Source: Novipirellula galeiformis (GTDB lineage: Bacteria > Planctomycetota > Planctomycetia > Pirellulales > Pirellulaceae). From it: a stretch of DNA of 64,000 nt. Within the stretch, counting starts at the first letter, position 1; every line of letters begins with the position of its first letter. The position numbers and the translations under genes were made by a program. Where the stretch lies: the NCBI RefSeq assembly GCF_007860095.1, contig NZ_SJPT01000008.1, forward strand, positions 109,461-173,460, in the 5' to 3' direction. This document shows, one piece after another, positions 28,234 through 37,537 of the stretch. The notes under the pieces are model-generated. The model saw nothing but the letters and a program-made list of their open reading frames with translations. It was not told the DNA's origin and searched no databases.

Positions 28234-28612
28234 GTTAGGGTGCTTGATTTTAGGAGAGAGGTAGGGCCCGGAAAGCGAACCATCGGGCCGATCAGGGGGA
28301 TGGCCGATTGGTAGGAGGTTTGAACGCCGAAATCGGCGAGAGGTTACAAGTGAAAATAGTCGGAAGTGGCTGGCTTCCGCCAGTCGATCATGGAATTTAA
28401 GCGTGGTTTTGGCTTTTCATAGGCGCATTTTGACGAGGGAAAACGCAGGGTTTCCAAGATCATCGCTCAAACGCTGACGTCGAGTGTAGTGAATGTCGCG
28501 GAGACTTTCCGCTCGGACCAAGCATTTTCGTGCCAAAATCGACTCCATATTACCGATCCGATCGAGCCCATTCGCCAGTCATTCTACAGGCATGACACTC
28601 GAAAACGCTGGT
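28234..28612. other. Intergenic region between TlpA-like and fhcC genes
   Basis: 379 bases between the start of the minus-strand TlpA-like gene and the stop of fhcC. GGGCCCGG near 28264 and CGGGCC near 28282 could pair in the TlpA leader. No gene seen; a plus-strand frame extending into fhcC is its shadow. Confidence 0.4.
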
Positions 28613-29413
28613 TTAGCCGGGGGAAATGATCTCGCCTTGGCCGCCGACCGCAAAGTCGCCCCGTATCGATTGGTAACCCTGGTCGGCAATCTGCTCGACC
28701 AATTGACTCGCTTTTTTGCAAGCAAATGCTTGGTAAGGTTGCGTTTTATCCGCTGCAGAGAGTTCCTTGGCGAGCAGCGCGAAGAACGGCGATTGGGACT
28801 CGATCGGAGGGCTGAATCGAGTGCGGCTGGTTGTCGGGAGCGCGTTTAGGATTAGCGTTCCGCGTCGCATCGCGTAGCCGCAGTTGCCTACGACATCGCC
28901 AGCAACCACGATGGTTCCCGCGATCGTGTGGCTGGCCAAAAAGTCGCCTGCCGAGCCTTCGACCACGATTTCACCGCGACGCAGGCGATGGCCTGCGTAG
29001 TGGCCGACCGAGCCATGCACCCTGATTCGGCCCGCGGACATGCCGCTGCGATAGGCATCGACCGGGGCGGCGAGAAAGTCACCCGCCGATCCCGAGACGA
29101 GTAATTCGCCGCCGGACATCATCGCCCCGGCGTAGTGGCCCACGTCCCCTTCGACGACGATTCGGCCCACGCGATGTTGGATGCCCAGTCGGTGGAATCG
29201 TTTCAAATTTCCGCAGATCCGCAATTCATTTTTGGCAGTCGATTTTGAAACCGAAAACAGTTCGCCCACGTCTCGCGTCTGATCACCACACCGCAGTTGG
29301 ATTCGGTTGACTTGATCGGCATCGTGGCAAGCCGCGAGATCCAGCAGCGTTAATGGAGAGGCATCGACGTCTTGGTTCACTTCGTTGCGTAATTCTAAAA
29401 GCCAGCTGTTCAC
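28613..29413 (-). CDS. fhcC: Formyltransferase/hydrolase complex subunit C (FhcC)
   Basis: 266 residues from GTG 29413, which overlaps the fhcD stop by four bases (GTGA); the longer open frame is not used. Beta-helix protein related to FwdC/FmdC and the GltB C-terminal domain, with repeating turns such as GRIVVEGDVGHYAGAMMSGGELLVSG, broken here for length, and RIRVHGSVGHYAGHRLRRGE. In methylotrophs the Fhc complex converts formyl-tetrahydromethanopterin to formate, using methanofuran, and FhcC is the structural subunit. It is the last gene of fhcA-fhcD-fhcC. Confidence 0.9.
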   Translation of the reverse strand: MNSWLLELRNEVNQDVDASPLTLLDLAACHDADQVNRIQLRCGDQTRDVGELFSVSKSTAKNELRICGNLKRFHRLGIQHRVGRIVVEGDVGHYAGAMMSGGELLVSGSAGDFLAAPVDAYRSGMSAGRIRVHGSVGHYAGHRLRRGEIVVEGSAGDFLASHTIAGTIVVAGDVVGNCGYAMRRGTLILNALPTTSRTRFSPPIESQSPFFALLAKELSAADKTQPYQAFACKKASQLVEQIADQGYQSIRGDFAVGGQGEIISPG

Positions 29414-30336
29414 TTTAGAATCTCCGCTAGGTGAAAATGATGGCGTCCGAGTTTGCCTCCATAATTGCCCGCGGTGATACGCAGCAATCCGCCCTCGGTA
29501 TCGGCATGGCATGCCGCTTCGATTCCGGCTCGCATCGCGGTGGCGATCGCCTCGTCCGACAGCCCGTCGATCACAATCTCCATGCCGACCGATTCATCAC
29601 GCATCAATTCCGATGACGTAGCGCAAGTACGCAGCGTAGGGCAAAAGGCGTCGTTCGTTGAAGCCGACAGGGCAGGGTACTTTGAACCGACTTTCGAACC
29701 GCTGCGTGTTGCGCCGCCTGGGAACGGAGTGATGCTGCCTTGGAGTGGCCGTATCGCGTCGACGGCGGCTCGACATGCGGTTGAAACGGCTCGGGTGGAA
29801 TTGCCCAGCATGATGAAATTTCCGCCGCCAATGCCATCGATACGCGGTACTTCATGGTCGCAAACAAATTCACCATCCATGACTGGAATACGCCAATAAC
29901 GTCGTCCACGGATCATCTTGCTGATTTGATGACCGTCCCCGAAGTAGCGGAGCGATTTTCCCAGCGGGATGCGTTTGTCGGACTTGGGGTCGGTTTCCTC
30001 GATCCCGGCGTAGAGAGCGGTGGTGGGACAAGTCAAAATGCATTGCCCGGCGCGGCGCGAGATCTGTTTCTCCATGTCCTTTCCCGAAACGGTAAAGGCC
30101 AAGATCGCGACACCCGGCCGTCCATCGGGTGTGTGGGCGGGCGCGAGTTCGCGTTCGACCGCGATTTCGATCCCGCAGCCAATCACGCTGGTGCCGAACC
30201 CCGTCATCGCGGCGGCGGCGGCGGACACCCAGTAATGATCCTCCGCCGTGACGACCAAGCGAGTTGCCTTCATATCGAACGCTTCGGCAAAGGTGGCGTC
30301 GATACGAATTCCGTTGATTTGGAAGCCTTCATCCAT
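29410..30336 (-). CDS. fhcD: Formylmethanofuran:tetrahydromethanopterin formyltransferase (FhcD)
   Basis: 308 residues, usual family length. It transfers the formyl group between tetrahydromethanopterin and methanofuran within the Fhc complex. Visible family features: FAEAFDMKATRLVVTAED near the start, GFGTSVIGCGIEIAVE, CPTTALYAG, IPVMDGEFVCDHE and IDGIGGGNFIMLG, and a late EIVIDGLS-like strand. It starts five bases after the fhcA stop and overlaps fhcC by four bases, indicating one operon. Confidence 0.94.
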   Translation of the reverse strand: MDEGFQINGIRIDATFAEAFDMKATRLVVTAEDHYWVSAAAAAMTGFGTSVIGCGIEIAVERELAPAHTPDGRPGVAILAFTVSGKDMEKQISRRAGQCILTCPTTALYAGIEETDPKSDKRIPLGKSLRYFGDGHQISKMIRGRRYWRIPVMDGEFVCDHEVPRIDGIGGGNFIMLGNSTRAVSTACRAAVDAIRPLQGSITPFPGGATRSGSKVGSKYPALSASTNDAFCPTLRTCATSSELMRDESVGMEIVIDGLSDEAIATAMRAGIEAACHADTEGGLLRITAGNYGGKLGRHHFHLAEILK

Positions 30337-30341
30337 GTTGA

Positions 30342-31982
30342 CTATTTTCCTGAGCGGACCGCTGCGTGTTTTTCTAGCTTGGTCCCTAACACGCCTTCCA
30401 TTTCATCGTCGCTGATCATCAACCGCTGCATCGCCATGGTTCCCTGTTGAGCGTAGCGCTGGGCTAATCCGGGAATCGCGTTGGCATCGAAGTGGACGTC
30501 GGCGGTGTGGGTCGTGGCTGGGATCGTCGCCGCATCGACGCTGCCGCAGCCACGAACAACGCTTCCGCGGCGAATCACATACTCGGGCTCGGCGAACATC
30601 CGTTCCAAGTTGTCCTGTTTACGGTAGATCACAATATCGGCATGGCAATCGGGGCGGAGGCTGCCGACTTTGTTCAACCCCAGCAGGGCCGCCGGTGCCG
30701 ATCGGGTCATGGTGGCAATGTCATGCAAGCTGTATTCACGTGACATCCCCGACAATTGGCTAGCCGCAGCGGCTTCGGGCTCAATTTCCGCCAGCGCGGT
30801 TTCGCGATACGAGCGGTCACCGAGCAAGCGAATCAGATGCGGATACGCGGTGAACGGTCCGCCGTTGGGGTGGTCGGTTGTTAAGAAGACTCGCTTGGGA
30901 TCGTCGATCATCAAGAATAATTCCAAGCCAATCGCCCATTGCAAGCTGTGTACATATTTCTTGCGATGGTAGCGAAACGGGACCACGCCACAGCCCGCTT
31001 CGCACTCCACGTCGACCAACACCGACTTTCGCGGTTTGGCGCGCGTGTGGTTGTCGTATTGGTGCATTGAATCGGCGCTGATCGTGACGGTTTGGCCGAA
31101 CATGACTTGGCCCACATCTATCGTCACGTTGGGATGGGCTTGCAGGGCGCGAGCCAAAGGCTCCGCCGCAGAGGACATCTTGTACGTTCCCGCATTACCG
31201 TAGCTGTGGAATTGAGCGTGCGTCAGATGGATCGGTAAACCATGAGCGGCCTCGATCGTGGCCAGCGTCGAGGCGATGTTGCCCGGCACCCCAAGGTTGC
31301 TGCAATGAACGTGCAACGGATGAGCCAAACCGATCTCGTGAACCGCTCGGCATAAGCGGCGAATGATGGTCGACGGCGTCACTCCATACTTGGGATGAGG
31401 CGTGTTGACGTCAAACGTTCGCGTGTTGAACTTGAACGCACTGATGCCGCCGGGGTTGACGACTTTAACCGCAATGCACTTCGTTGCGGCTACCATCCAC
31501 GCAACGTAGTCATTGATGATTGCTTGGGGCGAATCTTCGGATAGCAGTTGCAGCAGCACATCATCGTTGCCGAGCAAGCAATACCCTCCGGTATCAATGC
31601 CGTTGACATCCGCCATCTCGGCGTGAGCCGAACGCGCGTTACAGGGGATGACGGCGGGTTCGAAACAGGTTGTGTAGCCCATGTCGAGATAGCGTTGGCC
31701 GACGACGCTCGCGGCGGGCAAGAATTCGCTCGTCCGCTCGCTGCCACGCGGGAATTGGTCTTGGAGCAGCAGTCGTGCCAGCGTGAGTTTGCCGCCGCCG
31801 ATGTGCGTGTGCATGTCGATGGCACCCGCCATGACCACGCAGCCCGTGGCATCAATCGTATGATGGGGCGGCCGATCATTGACAGGCTCAACGATCGTTT
31901 GGTCACGGATCCATAGATCGCATCGGCCATCGATTGCCGAAGCGGGATCGATGACGTGCCCTCCCTGAATGAGCGTCAACAT
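30342..31982 (-). CDS. fhcA: Formyltransferase/hydrolase complex subunit A (FhcA), amidohydrolase
   Basis: 546 residues from ATG 31982 (MLTLIQGGHVIDPASAIDG, a typical amidohydrolase start; ATG 32033 is possible). Metal-binding amidohydrolase motif DMHTHIGGG, then HCSNLGVPGN, THAQFHSYG, and LTTDHPNGGPF near the expected catalytic aspartate. Homologous to FwdA/FmdA; in aerobic C1 metabolism it hydrolyses formyl-methanofuran to formate. The MPT-pathway neighbours fhcD and fhcC follow at once, but fhcB (the inactive formate-dehydrogenase-like subunit) is not in this window. Confidence 0.92.
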   Translation of the reverse strand: MLTLIQGGHVIDPASAIDGRCDLWIRDQTIVEPVNDRPPHHTIDATGCVVMAGAIDMHTHIGGGKLTLARLLLQDQFPRGSERTSEFLPAASVVGQRYLDMGYTTCFEPAVIPCNARSAHAEMADVNGIDTGGYCLLGNDDVLLQLLSEDSPQAIINDYVAWMVAATKCIAVKVVNPGGISAFKFNTRTFDVNTPHPKYGVTPSTIIRRLCRAVHEIGLAHPLHVHCSNLGVPGNIASTLATIEAAHGLPIHLTHAQFHSYGNAGTYKMSSAAEPLARALQAHPNVTIDVGQVMFGQTVTISADSMHQYDNHTRAKPRKSVLVDVECEAGCGVVPFRYHRKKYVHSLQWAIGLELFLMIDDPKRVFLTTDHPNGGPFTAYPHLIRLLGDRSYRETALAEIEPEAAAASQLSGMSREYSLHDIATMTRSAPAALLGLNKVGSLRPDCHADIVIYRKQDNLERMFAEPEYVIRRGSVVRGCGSVDAATIPATTHTADVHFDANAIPGLAQRYAQQGTMAMQRLMISDDEMEGVLGTKLEKHAAVRSGK

Positions 31983-32057
31983 AGACGTGCCTGTGAATTC
32001 ATCGTGCGGGAGGGCTTCTGCAATGTAACGCAAGGCGAATCGCGTGTTTGGTACTCT

Positions 32058-33002
32058 TTATTCAACGGCCGCGGGTTGCTTTTCTTCGGCTTCGGCTTGC
32101 TTGTTGCCACGGTCACGTCGCGATTTACGACGGCTGCGAGGATTCTCGTCTGCATTCTCCTCGCCGTAAACCCGGTCGGTCGTGATCGTGATCCGTTCGG
32201 CTTTGATTTTGGTTTCGTTCGAAGGTTCGTAAAAGCCGCTAACCGAAACGGGATCGCCGGGTTGGGCCAGCGACAGATTGTTGATCCGGAGTTCAAAGCG
32301 AACGTCTTCGGCTAGGTGACATTGAACGGGAGTTTTGCCCGCTTGCACGAGCATCACCCCGGCGGGCGAAATGCCCATGGGAATACCAACGACGTCATAC
32401 TTGGCCGGGGCACCTCGTTGTTGAGTTTTCGCATGCGGATCGGCATAGACGCCGGGGACAAACTTGTCTCGCTGGTTTCCCTTGAGTTGTTGCGGGGGCA
32501 CCGGTTGGAAGATTTCGACACGTTCGATCCTGGACAATGGATTGCCCGCTCCGTCAAAGACCCCTGCGAAACGCACCAGCATTCCGCGACCGATGAAGGC
32601 CGGTTTGGCTTCGGCGACGAAGGCAAAATTAGGAAGATCATCCGGCGGTTGCACGAACATCTCGGTGCCATCATCCCGGGTGACGACCAGGGCTCCGGGT
32701 TGCGAGCTCTTCAAAGTGCCTTTGAATTGGGTGGTCATGTTCGCCCCTTGGGCCGCCGCGGTGGAGGCAAACGCCAGCGACAGCAGCAGGACGCCCAGCG
32801 CCTGGGCCGGGACGGTTGGGGCTGTTGTCATTGGGGCCGTCTTCTCGCCAGCCAACGATTTCTCGCCAGCCAACGATGTCGTTCTCAGCGATGCCGCCCG
32901 GGGGCGAGCCAGCAGATGGGGTGGGGCCAGCAGATGGGGTGGGGCCAGCGGATGGGGGACCGGCAAGAAGGTCGCTAAGAATGATGCTTTCGGTTTCTTC
33001 AT
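32058..33002 (-). CDS. Secreted protein of unknown function
   Basis: About 314 residues from ATG 33002, which has GGGAAG upstream. ATG 32831 (MTTAPTVPAQALGVLLLSLA) would begin exactly at a good signal peptide and is an alternative. The mature part starts near TAAAQGANMTTQFKGTLK. Two OB- or beta-barrel-like strands sets appear (GALVVTRDDGTEMFVQPP; DVRFELRINNLSLAQPGDPVSVSGFYEP). The C-terminus is highly charged (RSRRKSRRDRGNKQAE). Between the two starts lie in-frame 18-base tandem repeats (LAPPHL, SLAGEK). It is 75 bases upstream of fhcA; a link to C1 metabolism is not shown. Confidence 0.65.
   Translation of the reverse strand: MKKPKASFLATFLPVPHPLAPPHLLAPPHLLARPRAASLRTTSLAGEKSLAGEKTAPMTTAPTVPAQALGVLLLSLAFASTAAAQGANMTTQFKGTLKSSQPGALVVTRDDGTEMFVQPPDDLPNFAFVAEAKPAFIGRGMLVRFAGVFDGAGNPLSRIERVEIFQPVPPQQLKGNQRDKFVPGVYADPHAKTQQRGAPAKYDVVGIPMGISPAGVMLVQAGKTPVQCHLAEDVRFELRINNLSLAQPGDPVSVSGFYEPSNETKIKAERITITTDRVYGEENADENPRSRRKSRRDRGNKQAEAEEKQPAAVE
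32842..32877. repeat. Two 18-base perfect tandem repeats (SLAGEK)
   Basis: TTCTCGCCAGCCAACGAT repeated at 32842-32859 and 32860-32877. Unit length is a multiple of three and the frame stays open across it on the minus strand. Confidence 0.95.
32908..32957. repeat. Two and a part 18-base tandem repeats (LAPPHL)
   Basis: GCCAGCAGATGGGGTGGG at 32908-32925 and 32926-32943, then a partial third unit with one change. Like the nearby 18-base pair it keeps the minus-strand frame open in the N-terminal region of the secreted unknown. Confidence 0.95.
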
Positions 33003-33134
33003 GGATTTATCTTCCCAAGTAAAGTCGTGGCCTCGATCAAGCCATCCCCGCTGGACTTCTTGTATTGTACGGTTAGCTTGAACGCTTGTATTGATCCCTA
33101 AACGATTCGTTCCTTTGAGCCCCAAGACGCGTCG

Positions 33135-33956
33135 ATGTCACCTTCATCGCCCTCTTCATCGTCCTCTTCATCGTCGCGAGTGACCACGCGATCGCTTCAG
33201 CGAATGCGTGAGGATGGAAAAACCATCACGATGTTGACCGCTTACGATTTCCCCACCGCCGCTATCTTAGACGAAGCGGGAATCGATATTTTACTTGTGG
33301 GCGATTCACTTGCGATGGTTGTGCAAGGCCACGAGACCACGTTGCCGGTCACGATGGACCAAATGCTCTATCACGCCGAGATGGTCGGCCGCGCGGCACA
33401 GCGAGCGATGGTGGTGGTGGATTTACCGTTCCCCGAAGGGCAGCGTGAGATTTCACGCAGCGTCGATTGTGCCGCCCGCGTGCTGAAGGAAACCAAATGT
33501 CATGCTGTCAAGCTCGAAGGAGGCGCTGAACAAGCCGAGCGAATCGAGACGTTGGTCACGGCCGGAATTCCGGTGATGGCGCATGTGGGGCTGCGGCCTC
33601 AGAATATCCATGTCGATGGCGGTTACCGAGTGCATCGTGACGTCGATTCGTTGGTCGTCGATGCCGTGGCTGCTGAAAAAGCGGGCGCCTTCGCCATCTT
33701 GATCGAATGTGTCACCGTGGCAGCCGGAAAAGCGGTGACCGAAGCGGTCTCGGTGCCGACCATCGGGATCGGCGCAGGGCCGCATACGACCGGTCAGGTG
33801 CTCGTCACCAACGATTTAATCGGTTTGACCCAGGGGTATACGCCGAAGTTTGTGCGGAAAATCGCTGATGCATCCACGCTGATTCGCGACGCCGCGACGA
33901 CGTATCGTGACGCCGTCGACGACGGATCCTTCCCTGGTGCAAGTGAATCGTTTTAG
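33135..33956 (+). CDS. panB: 3-methyl-2-oxobutanoate hydroxymethyltransferase (PanB)
   Basis: 273 residues. First committed step of pantothenate/CoA synthesis: transfers a hydroxymethyl group from 5,10-methylene-tetrahydrofolate to 2-oxoisovalerate. Family motifs: MLTAYDFPTAAILDEAGID, LLVGDSLAMVVQGHE with the metal-binding Asp, AVKLEGGAE, VMAHVGLRPQ, and VPTIGIGAGPHTTGQVLV. The first 15 residues are a serine-rich extension (SPSSPSSSSSSSS) absent from typical PanB. Divergent from the secreted unknown; no panC nearby. Confidence 0.96.
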   Translation: MSPSSPSSSSSSSSRVTTRSLQRMREDGKTITMLTAYDFPTAAILDEAGIDILLVGDSLAMVVQGHETTLPVTMDQMLYHAEMVGRAAQRAMVVVDLPFPEGQREISRSVDCAARVLKETKCHAVKLEGGAEQAERIETLVTAGIPVMAHVGLRPQNIHVDGGYRVHRDVDSLVVDAVAAEKAGAFAILIECVTVAAGKAVTEAVSVPTIGIGAGPHTTGQVLVTNDLIGLTQGYTPKFVRKIADASTLIRDAATTYRDAVDDGSFPGASESF

Positions 33957-34114
33957 CCAGTGAGAGCCGTGGGAAGGGTTCGACTGTAGCGATTGCGAGG
34001 AGATGGCGTCACAAACGCCCCTCGTACTTCCCCCCCGTTTTGCGAATGGGTAAAGCCTTGGGCAATCAATTGCCGAAGTCGGTTTTGATATCATTAAGTC
34101 CCGTTCCCGGCTGA

Positions 34115-35311
34115 ATGCTTAAAAACCGGCTGAATGCTCGAAACCCCAGGCGAACCCAAGAGGGGGACGCCTTTGCTGCAAGGCTTGCAAACATGGATGG
34201 AATCACAGGCAACAAGCTCGACTTGGCGAAGCCGTTGGTAGCACTGGTTCGGTGGCTGGCACCGTTTCGTTGCTCGTTTCGTTGGGCATCCTTTCGTTGC
34301 TCCTTGGCGATGCTTGCGTTGGTCGGTTCGCTGCTGTCCTCGCTTGCTATGGGCGGCGACGGTCAGCGGGAATTCAATGCACCGGATGCCGATCGCCCGC
34401 TCAACAATTTTGACAAGTTCGATTTGCCTGGACCGCATCGGTTTGAGCCTCTTTTTGGCGTCGATATCGGCGGTCTAGCGCTAAAACGCTCCGGGCCCGA
34501 TGCGTTCCCGTTGCTGTACACCGATTCAGCGGAGTTGGTGGAGACAAGCGACCAAATCGATCCGGAAATGAAACTCGGGGCGCGTATTTCGGTGACACTT
34601 TTCAATTTGTCGCGGTATGCTCCGGGGTTCGATTGTGACTTGGTGTTTTTGTCGGTCGATGACACCGTGGCGGAGACGAGGTTCGACGCGGGCAATTACA
34701 CCACGACCAATTTGAATCCACTGTTTTATGGCGGTTCGCCACTCAGTCCCGATCCAAGTTACACGATGTTTCTCGATTCGGATCTGGATTCGGCCGAATG
34801 GATGATCGGTTACCGGCCGATCCAACGGATCCGGTTGACCGCCGGGCTTCGCTGGTTTCGTTTAAACGAGACGTTTGACGTGATTGAGACCGCGTCGTTG
34901 GCCACCACGACTCGATCGGGTTTCTTTTCGAGCGCATCGAACAAGGCGTTTGGATTTCAAGTCGGTGGCGAGGCGACGTTATGGACTAACGGTCGATCGC
35001 GACTGTATGCACGTGGCAAATATGCGGCGTTGAATAATGAGGTTCGCGGTTCCGCTGTGGCTCTGAACACGTCGTTCGCTTATGAAGGCGAAACGGATTC
35101 GTCGCTATTCGATGTCGAGCTCGGCGGATCGATCTGGCTGTGCAGCTGGGCTTCGCTGCAACTTGCCTACCAGGGGCTTTGGTTAGAGGACGCGGTGGGG
35201 GCGCTTGAGCAATCCAATCGCCAATCCTTCTTTGACACCGCAACACAAAAACCAGCTTTCCACGATCTCAATTGGAATGGCCTGAATTTTGGATTCAGCA
35301 TGGTCTGGTGA
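34115..35311 (+). CDS. Outer-membrane beta-barrel-like protein
   Basis: 398-residue frame; the real start may be ATG 34193, or still later at the hydrophobic MLALVGSLLSSLAMGG, which looks like the signal-peptide core. The mature region alternates short amphipathic strands and aromatic-girdle residues (LGARISVTLFNLSRYAPG, AEWMIGYRPIQRIRLTAGLRWF, AFGFQVGGEATLWTN, RLYARGKYAAL, SIWLCSWASLQLAYQGLW) and ends LNFGFSMVW with a terminal aromatic, as outer-membrane barrels do. It resembles planctomycete BBP7-like barrels, but that is inference. Function unknown. Confidence 0.7.
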   Translation: MLKNRLNARNPRRTQEGDAFAARLANMDGITGNKLDLAKPLVALVRWLAPFRCSFRWASFRCSLAMLALVGSLLSSLAMGGDGQREFNAPDADRPLNNFDKFDLPGPHRFEPLFGVDIGGLALKRSGPDAFPLLYTDSAELVETSDQIDPEMKLGARISVTLFNLSRYAPGFDCDLVFLSVDDTVAETRFDAGNYTTTNLNPLFYGGSPLSPDPSYTMFLDSDLDSAEWMIGYRPIQRIRLTAGLRWFRLNETFDVIETASLATTTRSGFFSSASNKAFGFQVGGEATLWTNGRSRLYARGKYAALNNEVRGSAVALNTSFAYEGETDSSLFDVELGGSIWLCSWASLQLAYQGLWLEDAVGALEQSNRQSFFDTATQKPAFHDLNWNGLNFGFSMVW

Positions 35312-35329
35312 TTGTGGCTCGGTAACGAG

Positions 35330-35824
35330 TCAGTCGCCGACGCCGATATCATCGTCGAATGCTTCGAGAATGAGCTTCAATTCGGCTTCTTCGTGTGTGG
35401 CAAACGCACGCAAAAACGTGTCGTAACGAACAATCACGCGCGAGATCCGATCTTCATGCTCGGTGGTTAGCTCGCTGGCCGATTCGGTTAAGTGTCGAAT
35501 CGCTTCAAACAACGACGTGTGTTGACTGCGGAGCGCTTCCGCATTGGTGCTTAATTCCGGTGAAGTGTCGATCGCTTCATCAAAATAGCCAAAGGCTTCT
35601 TCGAGTGAAAAGTGAAGCGCAAGCTGGTCGCGGAGCTCCGCAAACAACTCGACCAGCTCGGTCCAATGGTTCGCTGCGATTTTGGGATGCGATACCATCG
35701 GGCCAATTTTATCAATCAGCACTTTGAGATGATGGTTGTCGTCTTTGATATCTTTTAGAAACGCCGCGTTGACAGCTAATCGTCGAGTCGATGTTGCATT
35801 GTTGTTCATGTCGACTACTCGCAT
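35330..35824 (-). CDS. Hemerythrin HHE-domain protein
   Basis: 164 residues, four-helix bundle with candidate di-iron ligands: H31/H32 (DNHHLKVLI), H71 and E75 (ALHFSLEEAF), H102 (RSQHTSLFEA) and H144 (FATHEEAEL). Such cytoplasmic proteins bind oxygen or nitric oxide, or take part in iron or redox stress; which applies here is unknown. In-frame ATG 35809 is an alternative start. It is convergent with the barrel protein gene and 83 bases downstream of the epmA stop. Confidence 0.82.
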   Translation of the reverse strand: MRVVDMNNNATSTRRLAVNAAFLKDIKDDNHHLKVLIDKIGPMVSHPKIAANHWTELVELFAELRDQLALHFSLEEAFGYFDEAIDTSPELSTNAEALRSQHTSLFEAIRHLTESASELTTEHEDRISRVIVRYDTFLRAFATHEEAELKLILEAFDDDIGVGD

Positions 35825-35907
35825 TACGTGAATTAAGAGACTCTCATTCTAGCAAGTAACGAATCCCGAGTGTGACGGGATCGGATGTTTATCAGGCTAG
35901 GCTAAGT

Positions 35908-36882
35908 TTACGCGATTTCGATCGGAAACGGTATCACTTTCTCAATCGAACTCGACTTCGTTCTGAGCATCAAGAGGCGGTCAAATCCGAGTGCCACTCC
36001 CGTGCTGGCGGGGAGTCCGACCAGCATCGCTTGGACTAGAGAGGAGTCGACAGGCAGCGGTTTTTCGCCACACGCCATCCGGCGTTGGTTGTTGATTTTT
36101 GTCCGCTCGATCAGGATCTCAGGATCGAGCAATTCGTCGTACCCGTTCGCCAATTCGATGCCTTGCATGAACATTTCAAAACGAGCGGCACAATCTTCAT
36201 CGTCCTCGGCCGCGCGAGCGAGGGCAGCTTGGCTCAATGGATAGTTGCGTACGATCACGGGTACCTCGTTTCCCAGTTCCGGTTGGACGCGATACGAGAA
36301 TAAAACATCCAGCATCGCGTCGCGATCCTGCGCGATACGGTTGGCCAGCGGAGCATCGATTTTACAGGTTTCCCGGTGCAGGCGCGCGATCGGTTCGGTG
36401 ATCGGATCGAAGCCGACGGTTTGCGAGAATGCTTCGCGGTAAGTCGTGATTTCGAATCGCGGGGTGTGCAAGATGTGGCATGCGAGTTCCCCCGTCAAGT
36501 TGATTCCCGCTTGGATATCGGCCCCAACATCATACCATTCCAACATCGTGAACTCGACGTTGTGTTGATCGCCACGTTCGCCGGCGCGGAACACAGGACC
36601 GATGCTGTAGATCGAAGGAGCCCCCGCGACAAGCATTCGTTTCATCGCCAATTCGGGCGAGGTTTGAAGGTAGAAATGTTCGGGGAGGTCAGGCTCAGAC
36701 AACGCGAGTTGTTTTGACGAAACCGTCAATGGATTGATATAGGGGTCGACAATGCAGTCGCGTGAAAGGCAGGGAGGTTGCACTTCGAGGAAGCCGCGAT
36801 CGTCAAAGAAACCACGGGTCTTGCGCAGCAGCGTGGCGCGATCGCGAAGGCGTTCAATGTTAGGGGTGGGGTTGCATGACAT
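35908..36882 (-). CDS. epmA: Elongation factor P--(R)-beta-lysine ligase (EpmA/GenX)
   Basis: 324 residues from ATG 36882 (MSCNPTPNIERLRDRA; ATG 36894 also in frame). A stand-alone class II lysyl-tRNA-synthetase-like catalytic domain with no anticodon domain: motif 2 FRAGERGDQHNVEFTMLEWYD (split here, FRAGERG and EFTMLEWYD) and motif 3 GVALGFDRLLML. It ligates beta-lysine to a conserved lysine of EF-P to relieve ribosome stalling. EF-P and the aminomutase epmB are not in this window. Lies after the GNAT gene in a minus-strand series from metG. Confidence 0.9.
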   Translation of the reverse strand: MSCNPTPNIERLRDRATLLRKTRGFFDDRGFLEVQPPCLSRDCIVDPYINPLTVSSKQLALSEPDLPEHFYLQTSPELAMKRMLVAGAPSIYSIGPVFRAGERGDQHNVEFTMLEWYDVGADIQAGINLTGELACHILHTPRFEITTYREAFSQTVGFDPITEPIARLHRETCKIDAPLANRIAQDRDAMLDVLFSYRVQPELGNEVPVIVRNYPLSQAALARAAEDDEDCAARFEMFMQGIELANGYDELLDPEILIERTKINNQRRMACGEKPLPVDSSLVQAMLVGLPASTGVALGFDRLLMLRTKSSSIEKVIPFPIEIA

Positions 36883-36907
36883 CGTGTAGATCACCGAGAG
36901 TGGCAGA

Positions 36908-37013
36908 CGAGAGCATTTTTAAGGTTGATGTAGCTACCGTTGCCAGACGGTGGACCACGTGCTGGGGAACGCAGCGACGGCTTGCATCCCACGTCATTTG
37001 GCAAATGGCTCTA
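36908..37013 (+). repeat. ~100-bp palindromic dispersed element, copy D
   Basis: Same orientation as copies A and B: GAGAGCATTTTTAAGGTTGATG at left in part, GTAGCTACCGT, AGACGGTGGACCACG, GAACGCAGCGACGG, CCCACGTCATTTG at right. Its right end overlaps the stop codon of the minus-strand GNAT gene: the TAG at 37011-37013 is the first three bases of the element read from that side. Confidence 0.8.
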
Positions 37014-37529
37014 GGTATCCGAGCTGCGAAAGAGTTTTTGCAGAATCGCGACATCGACCCAGCGATCATGCATGCGGCCGATCTCTTTTTGAATCCCCAC
37101 CATTTCATATCCGTGGCGGTAGTGAAACGACAAACTGGCTTGATTGTCGGCAATGATTCTGGCCACGGCGTGGTGCAAGTTACAATCGAGGCAGTGTTGA
37201 TCGATTCTCTGTTGCAAGCGAGCGCCGATTCGCAGCCCACGGGCGTCGGGGGCGAGATAGATTGCGGTCTCGCAAGAAAAACGATAGCCAGCACGGTCGC
37301 TATAGCGGCGCGCCGATGCCCAGCCAACAAGTGATTGCCCGGTGTCGGCGACGTACCATCCATCGGGTACTTTTTGTTTGATTCGCTTTCCTACCATCTC
37401 GGAGGTGAGATGCACCCGGTCAAAGGTGGCTCCGCCGACGTCCACGTAGTGGTTGTAGATTTCCGCGATTCGCTGGGCATCGGTTTCTTCGGCATGACGA
37501 ATGCGAAGGAGCATTTCAGATGGCGGCAT
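37011..37529 (-). CDS. GNAT N-acetyltransferase, phosphinothricin-acetyltransferase-like
   Basis: 172 residues. GNAT fold with acetyl-CoA loop RGLRIGARLQQRI and adjacent strand IYLAPDAR; early RIAEIYNHYV and late ASLSFHYRHGYEMVG match the PAT/YwnH-type amine acetyltransferases. Likely acetylates a small amine or antibiotic-like compound. It starts eight bases after the alpha/beta hydrolase stop. Its stop codon lies inside repeat element copy D, so the C-terminus may have been set by insertion of the element. Confidence 0.87.
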   Translation of the reverse strand: MPPSEMLLRIRHAEETDAQRIAEIYNHYVDVGGATFDRVHLTSEMVGKRIKQKVPDGWYVADTGQSLVGWASARRYSDRAGYRFSCETAIYLAPDARGLRIGARLQQRIDQHCLDCNLHHAVARIIADNQASLSFHYRHGYEMVGIQKEIGRMHDRWVDVAILQKLFRSSDT

Positions 37530-37537
37530 GGAATCGA

